From positions 24,478,583-24,542,582 of the forward strand of contig CM037874.1 of the NCBI GenBank assembly GCA_021292105.1: a stretch of DNA of 64,000 nucleotides, written 5' to 3'. The notes below the pieces were generated by a model. It did not search any database and was not told the DNA's origin. It saw only the letters and a list, made by a program, of their open reading frames with translations. Source of the DNA: Anadara kagoshimensis. Its lineage: Eukaryota; Mollusca; Bivalvia; Arcoida; Arcidae. The position numbers and the translations under genes are program-made. Positions 48,001-58,000 of this stretch are shown piece by piece; within the stretch, counting starts at the first letter, position 1, and the number at the start of each line of letters is the position of its first letter.

Positions 48001-50789
48001 ATGGTCATTGACATTGTGATAAAAAAATGGATATTCTAAACCACATTATAAACTTGATTTATTGAAATATGTAGTGAAGGTTCATTTTTTGTGACATACA
48101 TAAGTGTTTCATAACAGGGATTTAAAACCTCAATGAAGGATAAAGCTTTTCTAGATTTTAAAGATGCTGCCACAAAAAAAGTTAAATTTACTATCAAGTC
48201 ACTCCACCAAAAAAGTTAAAGTTACTACCAAGTCAAAGTTATTACCATGGAAACATGAAGAGAGTCTTTATCAGCATCGCTATACACTGCAACTGTTCTG
48301 ATACCAAGGCGACGGGCTGTACGTATAACTCTGCATGCTATTTCACCTCTGTTAGCTATCAGTATCTTCTCTATTGGCTTAACAGCTGTGGAGAAAAAAC
48401 ACAAAGATTTAATAAAAATAAACAAAAAATTTTTCAGGGTCAGGATGGGAATGAATTGAGTTGTGTAATAGTGTTAAATCACGGTTCGTACAGACTTTTA
48501 GACTCCAAATTTAAGGACTTTTTAGGGTCTTTCCAAGGTTTTATTTGCAAATTTAGGGTCTAATCACAGGTACAATTGTAGCAAAAAATACTGATGCAAA
48601 GGCAATTAAATCAATAAAACAATTACATTGTACTTACATGTCCATAGTAACAACATGTGAAGTGGATAAGGTTGAAGTTGGGGATTTGGAAGGCCCAGGT
48701 ACATTTAAATTGTTCTTTTCAAGTAATTTATTAATATTTATTTGTTAACATCAGTCTATTTGCAATCACTTAATATCCAAATACAGACACCCAACTGCCC
48801 AAATTCAAGGGCTTTTTAAGGTCTTCAGGATAAATTCAAGGTCTTTTAGGGTCAGACTTGTTTTTAGGGTCTTTTTAGGGCAAACCTCAAAGTTTAAGGA
48901 CTTTTCCAGGCCTGTACGAACCCTGTAAATGCCCCAGTCAAGAATATTACACTTATATCAAGATGTTGCCAGCTATAGACAAAGGTACAGATATTTAGCC
49001 TGTGCATTATGCTGATGGCATTATACAGCAGGGTTCTTTAGCGTGCCAAGCCTATCGTGAGATGGGGCCTCATTTATTTAAGTTCCCATCCAAAAGAACC
49101 ATGACTTTCATTTCGCAATGCTGAGTGCTTGGCGAAAGAATTCACTACCCACCTTCAAGTCTTTGGTAACACCAGGTGGGGGTTCAAACCCATGGCCTCC
49201 CACTTACAGAGCGAGCACTCTGTCAACTGAGCTACCACAGTGGTTGTGATAGGTTTTATTGTATTTGTGTGAACCAATCATCAATTATAAAGCTGCAACT
49301 TAAATTCTATACAGCTGATATTCGAACTAATCTACCAGGGCCCAGTTGTTCAAAGCTCTGTTAGAATAATAAAATGGTTAATGGAAATTCTAAATGTCAG
49401 TAAAGCTAAAACTATATTAATTATAGACACAATATTTTAACTGAAACCCCTTCTATTTGATAACAACAATACTTATAGTATGCATTACTTTTTTAACAGA
49501 AATTTAAAAAATATTGACCAATACACAAGATTCAAATTTTTGCTTACCAAATGGACTTTGACCAACAAGGTCCTTCTAACCTACCGTACTCATTATTCAC
49601 TTTGAAACTTAGACATAGAACAGAGAAACTTGTAACTGAAAATTATTTATTTGTGATCAGCTCATTTAAGCAAGAACAGGTAACAATAAAAGTTTAAGAA
49701 AGATACAGATACAGGCAAATAACTTTAAAATACAAGACAAACACACCGGTACCTTGTGATGAGCAATTTCTACTTTGATCTAGTCCGAATCCATTTCTGA
49801 AATAGAAATTATGTTGTTAGATGTTTATCAAATAAAAAATGAAACAAGATTGTTACCAGTATTTATATTATATTCAGACGTAGAATAATCTGAAAATTGG
49901 TCATGGTAAAAATTGGCAGGTCCATCAGACTTTTTCACTTTAAATATATCAAAGGTCCCTATGTGAAATCAAAAGGTCCTGTACCTTGAACCCAGGGAAT
50001 TATGAACCCCTGATCACTGATGAAAGACATTAAAATAAATGATAAATTATAAATGTTGCAAAGTAAGCTTGATACCAGGAAGTTAAAGTCAGTAGAGCAC
50101 CCCACTAGTATTGGGGAGAGGTCCAAAGGACCAGTGTTCGAGTCCTGGTTTGCATTTTTCTCTTTCCTGTTACATTTTGGGGGCTTGTCGTACCCTGAAA
50201 AGTGGCAGCCAAACAGGTCCGACCCAGAATATACGGTATCCTGACTTCTGAGCAATTTCAATTCAAGGCAGTTAGATTGAAAAAGGAGAGAATGAATGTG
50301 GTAGATCAGACTCAATACTCAAAAGGCGATCCAATAGGAACATGAGACAAAGACAATGAGCTCAACATGATGGGGACATGCTTTGTAAGTCTTTTCATTT
50401 GAGTGTTGCTCACTAAGTGTAAGGATAATTGGTTAGCACCAAATCCTGCAACTGATCTAGCACCCAAATTATGCTGTTATGGGAAGCTGCAAGATGCACC
50501 TTTTCACAGCCAGCAACCATTCATGACTGGTGTGACATTTACAACACTTTGTGGTATTAAAAAGTAACGCCTGCATTGTGGTTCTACTTGCAGTAGGCAG
50601 AAGATACACGACATTGCCAAGAGGGCAACTGCAATGAGAGTAAATGAATGTCAATCCATGTAAAACGAGAGAAGCCAAGACATGGTGAAAAAAAAGATTG
50701 GAATACAACATTTACTTTTTCCATATTTGCAGGATTCTCTGGAAAGAAACTTTTTGACCTTTGAAGTTTTGTAGCAACTGTTTTGCCAT
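30033..50789 (-). CDS. MCCC1: Methylcrotonyl-CoA carboxylase subunit alpha
   Basis: Biotin-dependent carboxylase of leucine breakdown in the mitochondrial matrix; the beta subunit completes the reaction to 3-methylglutaconyl-CoA. Seventeen coding exons with agreeing phases: 50789-50716, 49796-49753, 48385-48246, 46963-46868, 45695-45574, 44783-44636, 44381-44260, 40085-39974, 39651-39570, 38913-38786, 37990-37807, 36699-36590, 34689-34476, 32219-32133, 31439-31252, 30623-30444, 30164-30033. The total is 2163 nt, 720 residues (human about 725). Seen: a basic N-terminus ([13 protein letters not shown]) fit for mitochondrial import; the biotin-carboxylase start [17 protein letters not shown]-grasp RGGGGKGMRI split over exons 6/7; [33 protein letters not shown]; biotinyl motif AMKM with Lys at about 675; acidic tail. 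Intact, with no stops. Residue identity to the human protein is clear through all exons. Confidence 0.96.
30444..30623 (-). CDS. MCCC1: MCCC1 exon 16: biotinyl-carrier exon
   Basis: Sixty codons in phase 0. It carries [15 protein letters not shown], the start of the biotinyl/lipoyl fold, and ends VVMIAMKME just before the GTAAGG donor, so the biotin-acceptor Lys sits three codons from the exon end. A glycine-rich linker (HGIGGGADD) precedes the domain. The fold is completed by exon 17. Confidence 0.95.
31440..32132. other. MCCC1 intron 14
   Basis: Holds a SINE family 1 tail fragment near 31684-31715 (GAGTAATGGTGTTTAACATG) and a degenerate tract at about 31830-31930 (GGACGGACAGAGGGACGG, CCCCCTCCCCCTC). 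Confidence 0.45.
32133..32219 (-). CDS. MCCC1: MCCC1 exon 14 with triplicated acceptor
   Basis: 28 full codons in the BT (biotin carboxylase to BCCP linking) region: [14 protein letters not shown]... . Its acceptor TATTTCACAG and first bases ATCCATTTT are repeated three times upstream (see the repeat at 32211-32315). Confidence 0.85.
32211..32315 (-). repeat. 38-bp repeat containing a 3' splice site
   Basis: Units of 38 bp begin with AAAATGGATCTGTGAAATAT (plus) at 32211, 32249 and 32287. On the minus strand each carries TATTTCACAG followed by ATCCATTTT, the acceptor and first exon bases of MCCC1 exon 14. Only the innermost copy continues into the conserved coding sequence; the outer ones run into TAA shortly after the junction. 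Confidence 0.85.
32335..33193. mobile_element. Pogo/Tigger-like non-autonomous transposon
   Basis: 859 bp flanked by TA at 32333-32334 and 33194-33195. Inverted ends are CAGTTGACTCTCGTTATCTC and the complement of GAGATAACGAGATTCAACTG. The TA target and CAGTTGA..CTCGTTATC ends are typical of pogo/Tigger elements. Sub-terminal copies of TTCGAGATA(A/T)CCG repeat several times at both ends. No transposase is recognised. It lies in MCCC1 intron 13. Confidence 0.75.
33217..33460. mobile_element. MITE C copy
   Basis: Ends GTAAACAATTTTGACCTGTC and GACAGATCAATGTTGTTTAA are inverted; the core shares CATGAGCAATGTGTATATG and TTAACTGTGAATCC with the 34719 copy. It adjoins the right end of the pogo-like element. 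Confidence 0.75.
33487..33670 (-). mobile_element. SINE family 2 copy
   Basis: GTGAAGTGGAATTATGGTG, TATGTACAAGTCAA, GGAACTGGAATACC, a poly(A)-like tract, CTTACTG and AGTAGGATCTGCCC match family 2. The internal A-run makes a misleading Phe-rich frame on the minus strand. Confidence 0.5.
34719..34963. mobile_element. MITE C copy
   Basis: Begins GTAAACAACTTTGACCTGTC immediately after MCCC1 exon 13 (30 nt beyond the acceptor) and ends GACAAGTCAATGTTGTTTGT. Its right half is GAATATTCCAAATGAAAGG. Confidence 0.75.
35070..35266. mobile_element. MITE A copy
   Basis: Ends ACAGTCCAACCTGCTTAAAG and CTTTATAGACAGGTTTGACT; a small internal duplication CATTTTACTGGTTCC occurs twice near 35205-35235. Confidence 0.75.
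35695..35846. repeat. 152-bp near-perfect palindrome
   Basis: The left arm starts CATTGAACTGTCTAGAAATG and the right arm is its complement ending CATTTCTAGACAGTTCAATG. The arms extend inward through TATAGTGCTATAACTGCC and ATTGCCGTGCAAA to a loop of about 6 bp (CTAACA), with few mismatches. It may be a fold-back MITE; related half-words (GGCAGTTATAGGAGTATAA) occur at 35503-35530. It is in MCCC1 intron 12. Confidence 0.85.
38040..38265 (-). mobile_element. SINE family 2 copy
   Basis: GAGTGAAGTGGACCATTGGC, TATAGTCCCAGTAAAGATCC, GAGGAACTGGAATACCCAG and AAGGAATTCGATCCTGGGG fit the family 2 body and B box, diverged. Confidence 0.45.
38336..38494. mobile_element. MITE A copy
   Basis: Ends ACAGTCCAACCTGCCTTAAA and CTTTATAGATAGGTTTGATT, core CCAGTAGAATTGTATCCCAA; a central segment is deleted relative to the 35070 copy. 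Confidence 0.75.
38522..38722. mobile_element. MITE D copy, diverged
   Basis: AGCGTACCACATGATCAATA, CCTCAACATTTGTGCAGAAC, ACGGGAAAACGTGAAG and CATGTGGTACATTGGCAAAC match, in order, the MITE at 50926-51122. The left outer end is degraded. It lies in MCCC1 intron 10, about 60 bp from exon 10. Confidence 0.6.
39035..39391. mobile_element. SINE family 1 with heads at both ends
   Basis: A plus-strand copy begins at the head (CACTGTGGTAGTTCAGTTGG, GGATTCGAACC) and runs to its tail near 39315 (GTCTCAATATAAGTAAAAT). A second tRNA-like head in minus orientation (GGGGTTCGAATCC ... GAGCTACCACAGTGG) fills 39318-39391. The locus is therefore a head-tail-head arrangement with inverted ends. A (CT)n tract precedes it at 39003-39028. 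Confidence 0.7.
41215..42600 (+). pseudogene. Degenerate copy of an invertebrate multigene ORF
   Basis: Coding-like relics occur in order on the plus strand but with many stops and frame changes. Near 41245-41405: [18 protein letters not shown] and [13 protein letters not shown]. Near 41795-41930: [33 protein letters not shown]. Near 42230-42300: [16 protein letters not shown], then W. Order and motifs resemble uncharacterised repeated genes of molluscs and cnidarians that carry an EADTR..DTDVLVLL core and an LPPT...HI.RA.YQ..W motif (recalled pattern, not checked). It is nested in an MCCC1 intron and cannot be functional. The lack of introns suggests retroposition or mobile-element carriage. 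Confidence 0.55.
42915..43240 (-). mobile_element. SINE family 1 copy, diverged
   Basis: TCATATCAAGACGTCACCAG, CTATAGGTGAAGTGGCAG, TGAGTGTTTGGCAAAAGAAC, CAACTAGGGTTTGAACCCAG and, at the right, ATCGAGCTACAGTAGGGG give a full minus-strand copy, older than the others. Confidence 0.65.
44931..45112. mobile_element. MITE A copy
   Basis: Core TATATAAAGGCTACCTGC, TTTTATCCCAATTGC, CAAGGCCACTTTTATTAG; right end CCTTTGTAGACAAGTTTCAC. Diverged. Confidence 0.6.
45842..46135 (+). mobile_element. SINE-like element, third tRNA-type head
   Basis: ATGGCCTAGTGGTACTGTC (A-box-like) and GGATTCGAACCTCACTCGGG (B box) about 45 bp apart, followed by a unique body (GGATGAGGCTAAAAACCGAG, CCACCTGTGGCTGC). It is not related to families 1 or 2 over the body. 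The 3' end is uncertain. Confidence 0.45.
46445..46870 (-). repeat. 116-bp minisatellite derived from a 5' splice site
   Basis: Units of 116 bp, each a 59 + 57 bp dimer. ACTTACT(C/T)GGACACCAG begins at 46450, 46566, 46682 and 46798; the half-unit ACTTATCTGGGCATCAG at 46509, 46625 and 46741. The MCCC1 exon 4 end and donor reads ACTTACCTGGGCACCAG at 46862, so every half-unit looks like a copy of that exon/intron junction. A run of about 29 A (46412-46441) precedes the array. It is in intron 4. Confidence 0.85.
46868..46963 (-). CDS. MCCC1: MCCC1 exon 4, source of the adjacent repeat
   Basis: Thirty-two codons, phase 0, beginning [17 protein letters not shown], part of the biotin-carboxylase N-terminal domain, and ending SSGAQ before GTAAGTTAT. 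Its 3' end plus donor is echoed in every half-unit of the adjacent 116-bp array. Confidence 0.95.
47008..47239. mobile_element. TIR MITE E (~230 bp)
   Basis: Left end TACTGTAAAGGGGCAAATTT, right end AATTATCCCCTTTACAGTA, inverted. Subterminal TTTTCGTGTGGG and CCCGCGAAAA extend the inverted repeat. No coding capacity. It is 45 bp upstream (on the minus strand) of MCCC1 exon 4. Confidence 0.75.
48481..48927. mobile_element. hAT-type non-autonomous element
   Basis: Inverted ends: CACGGTTCGTACAGAC at the left and CCTGTACGAACCCTG at the right; subterminal AAGGACTTTTTAGGG and AAGGTCTTTTAGGG motifs repeat. CAGGGTTCGTACAGG-type ends are typical of a hAT group. I could not confirm an 8-bp target duplication. 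Confidence 0.6.
48930..49245 (-). mobile_element. SINE family 1 copy
   Basis: CAGTCAAGAATATTACACTT, ATGTTGCCAGCTATAGAC, TTATGCTGATGGCATTATAC, GAGTGCTTGGCGAAAGAATT, GGGGGTTCAAACCC and GAGCTACCACAGTGG. It sits directly against the right end of the hAT-type element, in MCCC1 intron 2. Confidence 0.8.
50716..50789 (-). CDS. MCCC1: MCCC1 exon 1: start and transit peptide
   Basis: ATG at 50789 opens [20 protein letters not shown], basic with no acidic residue, a good mitochondrial presequence. The donor GTAAATG leaves phase 2, which the 44-nt exon 49796-49753 accepts. No other upstream ATG in this frame gives a better leader. The start is assigned by splice consistency, not by transcript data. Confidence 0.75.
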
Positions 50790-50925
50790 TGCTTACAACA
50801 CAAATCGTGATCAGTCAGAAGTTTGAACTATAGGAAAAGCCTAATCGGTACCATATGTTTTGTCCCAATCTTTTACCACAGCAATCTAGATAATAATGTG
50901 CATGGAAACACAGGGGTCGTTATAA

Positions 50926-51122
50926 TGGGGTTCGCCGCTGTACCACGTGATCAATACATCTTAACGTTTGTGCGGAACGTTTTGGAAAACGTCAACGTCA
51001 TAGATTCCCGTAATGACGTCGTTTTCGCGGGAAAACGTCATCTATGTTATTCCATATCCATTGGAAATAAGTGTTCCGCTCAAACGTTAGAGGGTATCAC
51101 GTGGTACGGCGGCGAACCCCAT
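50926..51122. mobile_element. TIR MITE D in the shared promoter region
   Basis: About 197 bp with inverted ends AATGGGGTTCGCCGCTGTAC and GTACGGCGGCGAACCCCATT; CCACGTGATCAATAC and TATCACGTGG extend the inversion. The inside is CpG-rich for this window and holds ATGACGTCG, TTTTCGCGGGAAAA and two CACGTG E-boxes. A diverged copy is at 38522-38722. It starts 137 bp upstream of the MCCC1 ATG. Confidence 0.8.
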
Positions 51123-51567
51123 TAATAACAGCAAATAGTAAAGATCGGGGTAATCGCGTATTAAGGAGGTCAAGGAAGTCAATAATTTTGTCACCAACTT
51201 TTTTTCAAATAACCTGAATGTACTTATTTTTCCCAGAGACCACAGACATATAAAAAAATTGAAAATAATAAAAGTCTTTGATATAATTGCTAGTATGCCC
51301 CCAAACCCCCAAAAATGCCTAAGATTTAGGATGAAAATTTCAATTTTCTCTCATTTTTAAATTCATTTTAAAGAAATTTATACATTTCAAAATTGTATGT
51401 AAGTTTCTCATACAATGGGTCACATTATAAGTTTTGTAGACCGTTGATGTTGCAAAAAGAATTTTAGTGAAAAAAATGAAAATCGTCAAAGTTACAAATA
51501 TATCTCTAAATCGTCAAAAGATCATTTAAGATTAAAATTAAAATTTTCTCTCATTTTTAAAAATAAT

Positions 51568-51571
51568 CATA

Positions 51572-51606
<35 letters not shown>

Positions 51607-51613
51607 TCTATCA

Positions 51614-51688
<75 letters not shown>

Positions 51689-51705
51689 TCAATCAATCAA
51701 TCAAT
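51568..51705. repeat. (ATCA)n microsatellite
   Basis: About 33 tetranucleotide units with three interruptions (CAAATCTATC, CAAATC). It lies about 340 bp upstream of the RETSAT ATG. Confidence 0.95.
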
Positions 51706-52040
51706 GGGTAAACTGTAAGTAGATCTACTGGCCGACTAAAAAATCAGATATAAAGTCATTCCGAGATCAGTTATTGGGGTTAAACTTTAAGAATTCCAGT
51801 GATGTGGTTAGAGTGATGTAACCCAACATCGTTTTACAATTACTGACCAGATAAATCTTCAAGACTATAGATTCGGGTATTAATTTGATCCCTATCACTT
51901 ATTAATAAAGAAACATTCATGTACTAATTCTGGTGATATTTACTTTGGGTATATTTTTAGATAGGTTACGTTTTACCTAGAAAAATCTGTCTCAGTTTGC
52001 CGTTTGTTTAGCAGATCCAAGATCCAAAGTGAAAGTTAAA

Positions 52041-55000
52041 ATGAATATTGGGTCGTTTTTAGACTATTTATTGGCAAACCCATCGCTTTTAATAATTGGT
52101 GTACTGCTATATGTGTTTATTTTTGGACTGTCACTATTGTTTTCGGGACCAAAACCCAGCAAAAACCCGTTTTCTAAAGACTATGTATTTCCACCGGAGC
52201 CCCTCGTGACGGATCAGGTGTCCAGGAGCAAAGTCCTAAAACAAAGTTAGTGTAATATCTCTTAAACTTCAAATTGAATAGTCTGACGTGCAATCATTAT
52301 AATTATTCATTAAAATGAATAAGTGCACTGATTTTAAATATTCTTTGCAGTTATTTTCTGCATTAAATATCCTAACATATGCACTTTCATGATGATTGAC
52401 ATTCATTGCATTTTTAAGCTGATTTAGTATTAACATGTTAAATTTTTAGACTAGTCAAATAGGTGCTCCGGGACTTGAAAGCTGGTATTGACTGTTCTTT
52501 CGCTAAGCACTTGGCATTACCAAATGAAAGCCACGGTTATTTAGGGTGGGAACTTCAAATAAACGAGGTCCTGTGTCATGGTAGGCATGGTACGTTAAAG
52601 AACCCTGCTGTATAATACCATCAGCACAACACACAGGCAAATTTTCTGCACCTTCGCTACATCTTGAAATAAGTTAATCTTGACTAGGACGTTAAACACC
52701 ATTACTAAACTCAACTCATTACACATGCATACTGATTGTTTTACATATTTTACAGAATTTAAACCACAGAAAGTACCAAACAAGCTAGATGCCATAGTGA
52801 TAGGTAGTGGGATAGGTGGCATGAGTGCTGCCGTCCTGATGTCAAGAGCAGGAAAACGGGTGTTAGTCCTGGAACAACATGATCAAGCTGGTGGTTGCTG
52901 CCATACATTCCATGAAAAAGGCTTTGAGTTTGATACAGGTACATATAGTTCCCTTCTTGAAGTACAAGTGAACATTACAACTACTGATGGGACATTGGTT
53001 ATAAATTGAATTTATTGATTACGGTAGTTGTAATTGGCAGACTTGAATTGACTTTTATTCAATCAATAATCAGTATATGTATAAGATGATGGTTATTTTA
53101 CTAATGAACTTGTACTACTTTAATTATTATCACCATGATTTAGTGATAAACGATTATCAATTAAAGAATCAATTAGCTGTGTGTTGAAGCCTCCTGATTA
53201 GGTTTATAGATTGTGTTTTCTCATAATGGATCAATGGAGGGTTTCCGGAATCTGTGTTTCTCCATTTCCATTCCGTGTTTTACAAAGCCCTAACATATTC
53301 CGGTTTTCTCAAGCCACATAGCTGACTCAAAAATGAGTAGCAAGCAGACCAAAGGCAAAGCCATATACAACCATCCCAGAACTATCCAGAGTTATTCTAT
53401 ATGTAGAATGTATATTTACATCTTGATAATAAAGAAAACACAACAAAAACCCCACACATCTCATGATTTAATTCAGAATTACGAAATAACATTTTAAAAA
53501 ATCTCAACCAACTAAAATCTGTAAAATGGCATCAGAATCACCAACCAATTCCAACCCATGATTGATTGTCATTTTGAATCGATGTTGCAACACTACTATG
53601 ATTACAAAAGTGATAAAAATTGACGACAATAATCTCGGATATTCTTGTTTAAGTAATTAATCAATGTTATTGTTATATAGGTGTCCATTATATTGGTAAA
53701 ATGGGACCGGGGGCAGAAAGTAGAGTCCTTATGGACCAGCTGACCAGTGGAAGAATGGAATATCCACTTATGGATGATGAATATGATGTTGTAAGTTTGT
53801 CTTTCAATAATAAAAAACCAATAGTAATAATAATAATTCTGAAAATTAAATTTTTCTTAAACCTGAATTCAAAATCATACAGATTATCTATCAGTTTAAA
53901 TGTTGACTGCCAACAACGTTGCAAAGGTATGCAACAAAACAAATAAATTTGTCAATTTTAATCTTTTCTAGACAAAGGTAGGCAATGAACAGAATTGAAA
54001 TTATAAATCTATATATAATGTCTCTGCTCCACAGAAATGTGTTCTTTTCTTTTTCTGTTTTTTTTTGTCTGTATGTCCAAAACGTGTCTGTCAGTGATTT
54101 AGTTACAAGTTAAATTATCCATGCAATGGAAAAATGGATGGTTCTTTTTGGTTATTTCTTAAATGTAATGACATGTTAAAACATAGCTTTTTGTCATTAA
54201 GACAACATACTTTTTTGACATGGCTATAAATAGAAGTTGTAATGACTGAAACTATTAGTGAAAAAGGCGAGAAATTAAGCAGGGATCTGAATACATTGTC
54301 TTCTTGTTCTCATTCACAAGTGGACAAAATTCCACTCGCACATAATTAAATGTTTTTACAGTATACTAGTAGTACAACATGTAGGTTTCTGTATTGAAGG
54401 TTGCTCTAGGTGACCCTGCCAAGGTCAAACGGTATGGAATGCCAGCTGATAGAAAGAAGTATGAAGAAAATCTGATCAAACATTTCCCTAAAGAGGAAGA
54501 GGCTATTAAGAAATTTATGGATTTACTGCTGGTAGGTAAAAAAAGGATACACCTTTGTGTTGTCATAGATAGAACAAAAGTTGGTCCATTTGGCTAAGTT
54601 TTCCATTTCTTCATGATGGCATTACTATCTCTCATTCTAAATTGAAAGAATGACTAAAAAAAAAAGCATTCTCTTGTCTTTCTTTTACAAAAATGGTAAG
54701 CCAAGATATACCGATAAAAATGAAGTGTGGTGAACATGAATTCTGGTTCTTTTGCCAAGCACCATACAAACTGCAAAAAAATGAACTGAAGATATCAACA
54801 ACATGTTTCGAGTTTTTGAAAGAAAAGTACATGTATGTGTTTTCTGTCCAACAAACAATTGGTATACCAATGGGCACAAACTGTGCACAATATTCTAACT
54901 GATTGGTTTCTTAATTCATATGAAACAGAATTTAATGCAGAATCTTGTTAAATCTTGATAAAGACAGTCGCCAAATCATTCAACTCCACATACAGATATG

Positions 55001-58000
55001 TATGACATTTTCTTAATAATCCTAATGATTATACCCTTGCTTCAAAGAAAAGGGGTATACAATACTAGTTTATCTCTGTCCTACCATCAGTCTGTCCCAA
55101 ACAAAAACTTTTGTAACAGTTTTCTCTGCAACTACTAATCCCAGCCTCTTCAAATTGTTTATCTGAATTCAGTATGAGGTCCTATGCTGCAAATACCAAT
55201 TTCAAGTCTGCCAGACATCTAGTTCCTGATTACTTACTGTTTATTTTTTCAACATTTGTGGTTAATGGTTGAAGTTAAAAGTGGGGGTATACTAAGTGAG
55301 CTACTACTAAGTGAGCAGTAGCTCACAGATTTTTTGTTCTTCAAGTTGAGTTTAATCATTTCTTCCTTTATGTGTATTGTTGTAGAAGAGTAAAAGTGCT
55401 TTCACTGGTTTCTTTGCACTGAAGATGTTACCTAAGTGGCTAGCGGGACTGCTAACACAGACAGGGATATACAACCTCGTGTTTAAAGGTTATCTGAAGT
55501 ACTTCAAAATGAGTCTGAAAGACGTGGTAGATGATTTAACAGATAATGAAGAATTAAAGGCTGTCTTCTGTTACATATTTGGGGATTATGGTAAAGTTTC
55601 ACTCTATATGAACCTCTTTTCTAAGACTGAAATTGACATATCGCCGGCCATGTCTTTTATGTTCCGAAACTGACGGCCATCACGTCACCAAAGCAGCGTC
55701 ATGGCAACTAATGAGGTACTAGTGACAGTGACGTCATTAAATGGCACAATTCAGACAGTTTTCATTCTTTTTGTGTATAATTAAAGCATGCTGGACCTTT
55801 GTCAGAACATTGTGGGCGTGGTCAGTGATCCATCAATTATTTTTCGATGAACTGTTAAAGTGCAAATAGTTCTGTAATGGCTTATACAGGTGATTATGTA
55901 CAAACTTCATAAATAGTCCCATTTGATATTTTTAATTCAATTTTTAACTCCAAAACATTTTCAATGTTTTTGGCGTTATTGCTGTCGTTTGAAAAGATTA
56001 TGTAACATTTCGCGGGGCAATTATGTTATCTCCCTTGATCATTATACATCGGCTATATCTGCAAAACTCACCGAACGGTAATACTCGGTTGTATCTTTTC
56101 TATTTCCGATTTCTTCCATATAAGGAAAACTCGCCGAATGGTACTACTCTGTTGTGTCTGTCTACTTCCGATTTCTTCCATATATGGAACACACTCATGA
56201 ATTTTTTCTTTATTTGTAATCTCTCCAAAATGTTTTTAAGAAAAAGCACCGTAAAAACCCATGTAATTTACTCATTTTTTGAAAGTGAAAAAAGTTGAAG
56301 TTTAACGGATGTGTAAATGAGTACAATTTTTCTCTTGATATATACGTTTCAGATGTAACATTAAGTTGAAATTTGGTGACAAAATAAAGATTTATAAATA
56401 AAATAAGGCATTTAAAATAATTTTATTGACTTCAATTGATGTTGAATGGTATGTAATACTTATTTCTTCTGTTCAATTTCACTGGTTCATATCTACAGCG
56501 ACATTTATACAGCCTATCGAGATCTGGGTCAATAAGACAATCTCAATCAATCAGATTTCAGATTCTAAATATAGATTACTTCCTCTGTCGGTTATGGTCG
56601 AGTGTCACCCAAGCTGATGTTCATTGAAACACAGGCATTTTGCAGTTTGTAGATTAATATCTTTTTATATCATGACACCTTTTTCCATAATTTTGATTTG
56701 TTAAAAAATGATTAAATCTATTCATATTTACTTTACAACAGTAGAAGTTTTTTCTATCAAAAATTTAGCCTAAAAATCACCTGCGTATATAACACAACCT
56801 GCCAAAGGCAGCGGACACACCCTAACAACCATCCGACTGGCAAAAAAAAATATTGTCTTGAACGGTCATGCCATCCTTGAAAACAAATCGCTGTAAAGAA
56901 ATAATTTAAGAAATCATAAAAACTAACCACAGTGATCAAGCTGGTGATAATAAAAGTAATAGTTTCAACCCAGGTGTTACGATAAACCTTACCAATTTCA
57001 TTCATAAAAATTCTGATTGTCACTTGATAATTAATCTGTTAATTAGAAGTAAATACTCCGGTTCTTAAAGCATGGCCCACAAATCGGATAAAAAAAATTA
57101 TCGATAAAATGCCGAATTGAAAATCAGTCATTCAGTTTTTTCCTCGATAACGGACACGCCTTGTATTGTTAATTTCGACTGAGTTAGTTCACGATCTAAG
57201 TCGTTATATCGTAAAATCAATGTGATAAATAATCAGTATTAACTGTCTAATAATCAACCCAAGGGTTGATCCTCTAATCACTTAATTCCGAGTCCATGCG
57301 CGTGTTCAACAAACGGTGTAAACAAAAATCCCTACAAGATCAATATAGCTTTTCTTAAAAAAATCAAAGTTACCACTAACGGAACAAAATAGTTTACAAA
57401 TACATTATTTTTAATCACATTTCAAACAATTTTCATCTTGGAAAAAATTAAATACATTGTAATGTCTATCTGCCCGTTTTCAGTCGGAAGATCGGGAATT
57501 CCCATAGTTGACATGTACTGAATCGGGGAATTCTACAAGTTTTCTCATCCAATGAAATTCATTGATAACGTCAGTTCCTGAAAAAATGTCTGTACCGACA
57601 GAACTTCTGGTCTTGTGCAAGAGTTTTAATTTCAATCAACTTTCACTTTCAAAGAAAATTAAAGCACGTAACACAGGTATGGCTTTATTGAGCTTACATT
57701 AAAATCGTAAATACATCGTAAAATACATGTCCTCCCATGTTACAATCATGACTCCATCACGCAAATACACAACGCAACAGAAGCATAAAATTAACACTAA
57801 CAACAAAACAACATCGTTTCTTCTTGTTTTTCAACATTTATTAGAAGAATATGTATCAAGTGTTCCAACTGAATTCCAGCAATATCGTGTGGATTTCAGA
57901 TGCAAAAATTACCGTCCGAAAACATAGCGGACCGATTACGGTAAACGAACTGAAAGCACATGGCAGAATCTGTCAGATTGTAGTCTTTCCCGTTTTTTGG

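Larger units (their letters stand above)
50790..52040. promoter_or_regulatory. Head-to-head intergenic region MCCC1/RETSAT
   Basis: 1251 bp between two divergent start codons. It must hold both promoters unless non-coding 5' exons lie elsewhere. Contents: MITE D (50926-51122), AT-rich unique sequence (51180-51560), an (ATCA)n tract (51568-51705), and unique sequence up to the RETSAT ATG. No TATA box was confidently assigned. Confidence 0.55.

Noticed and set aside
30366..50711. Many 60-100 codon open frames within the MCCC1 introns
   Set aside because: They show no similarity between repeat copies, no splice borders, and often run over SINE or MITE sequence.
53701..53946. Continuation of RETSAT coding sequence past 53790
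   Set aside because: The GTAAGT donor at 53791 and the phase-0 match to exon 54400 show that the extra frame is intronic read-through.
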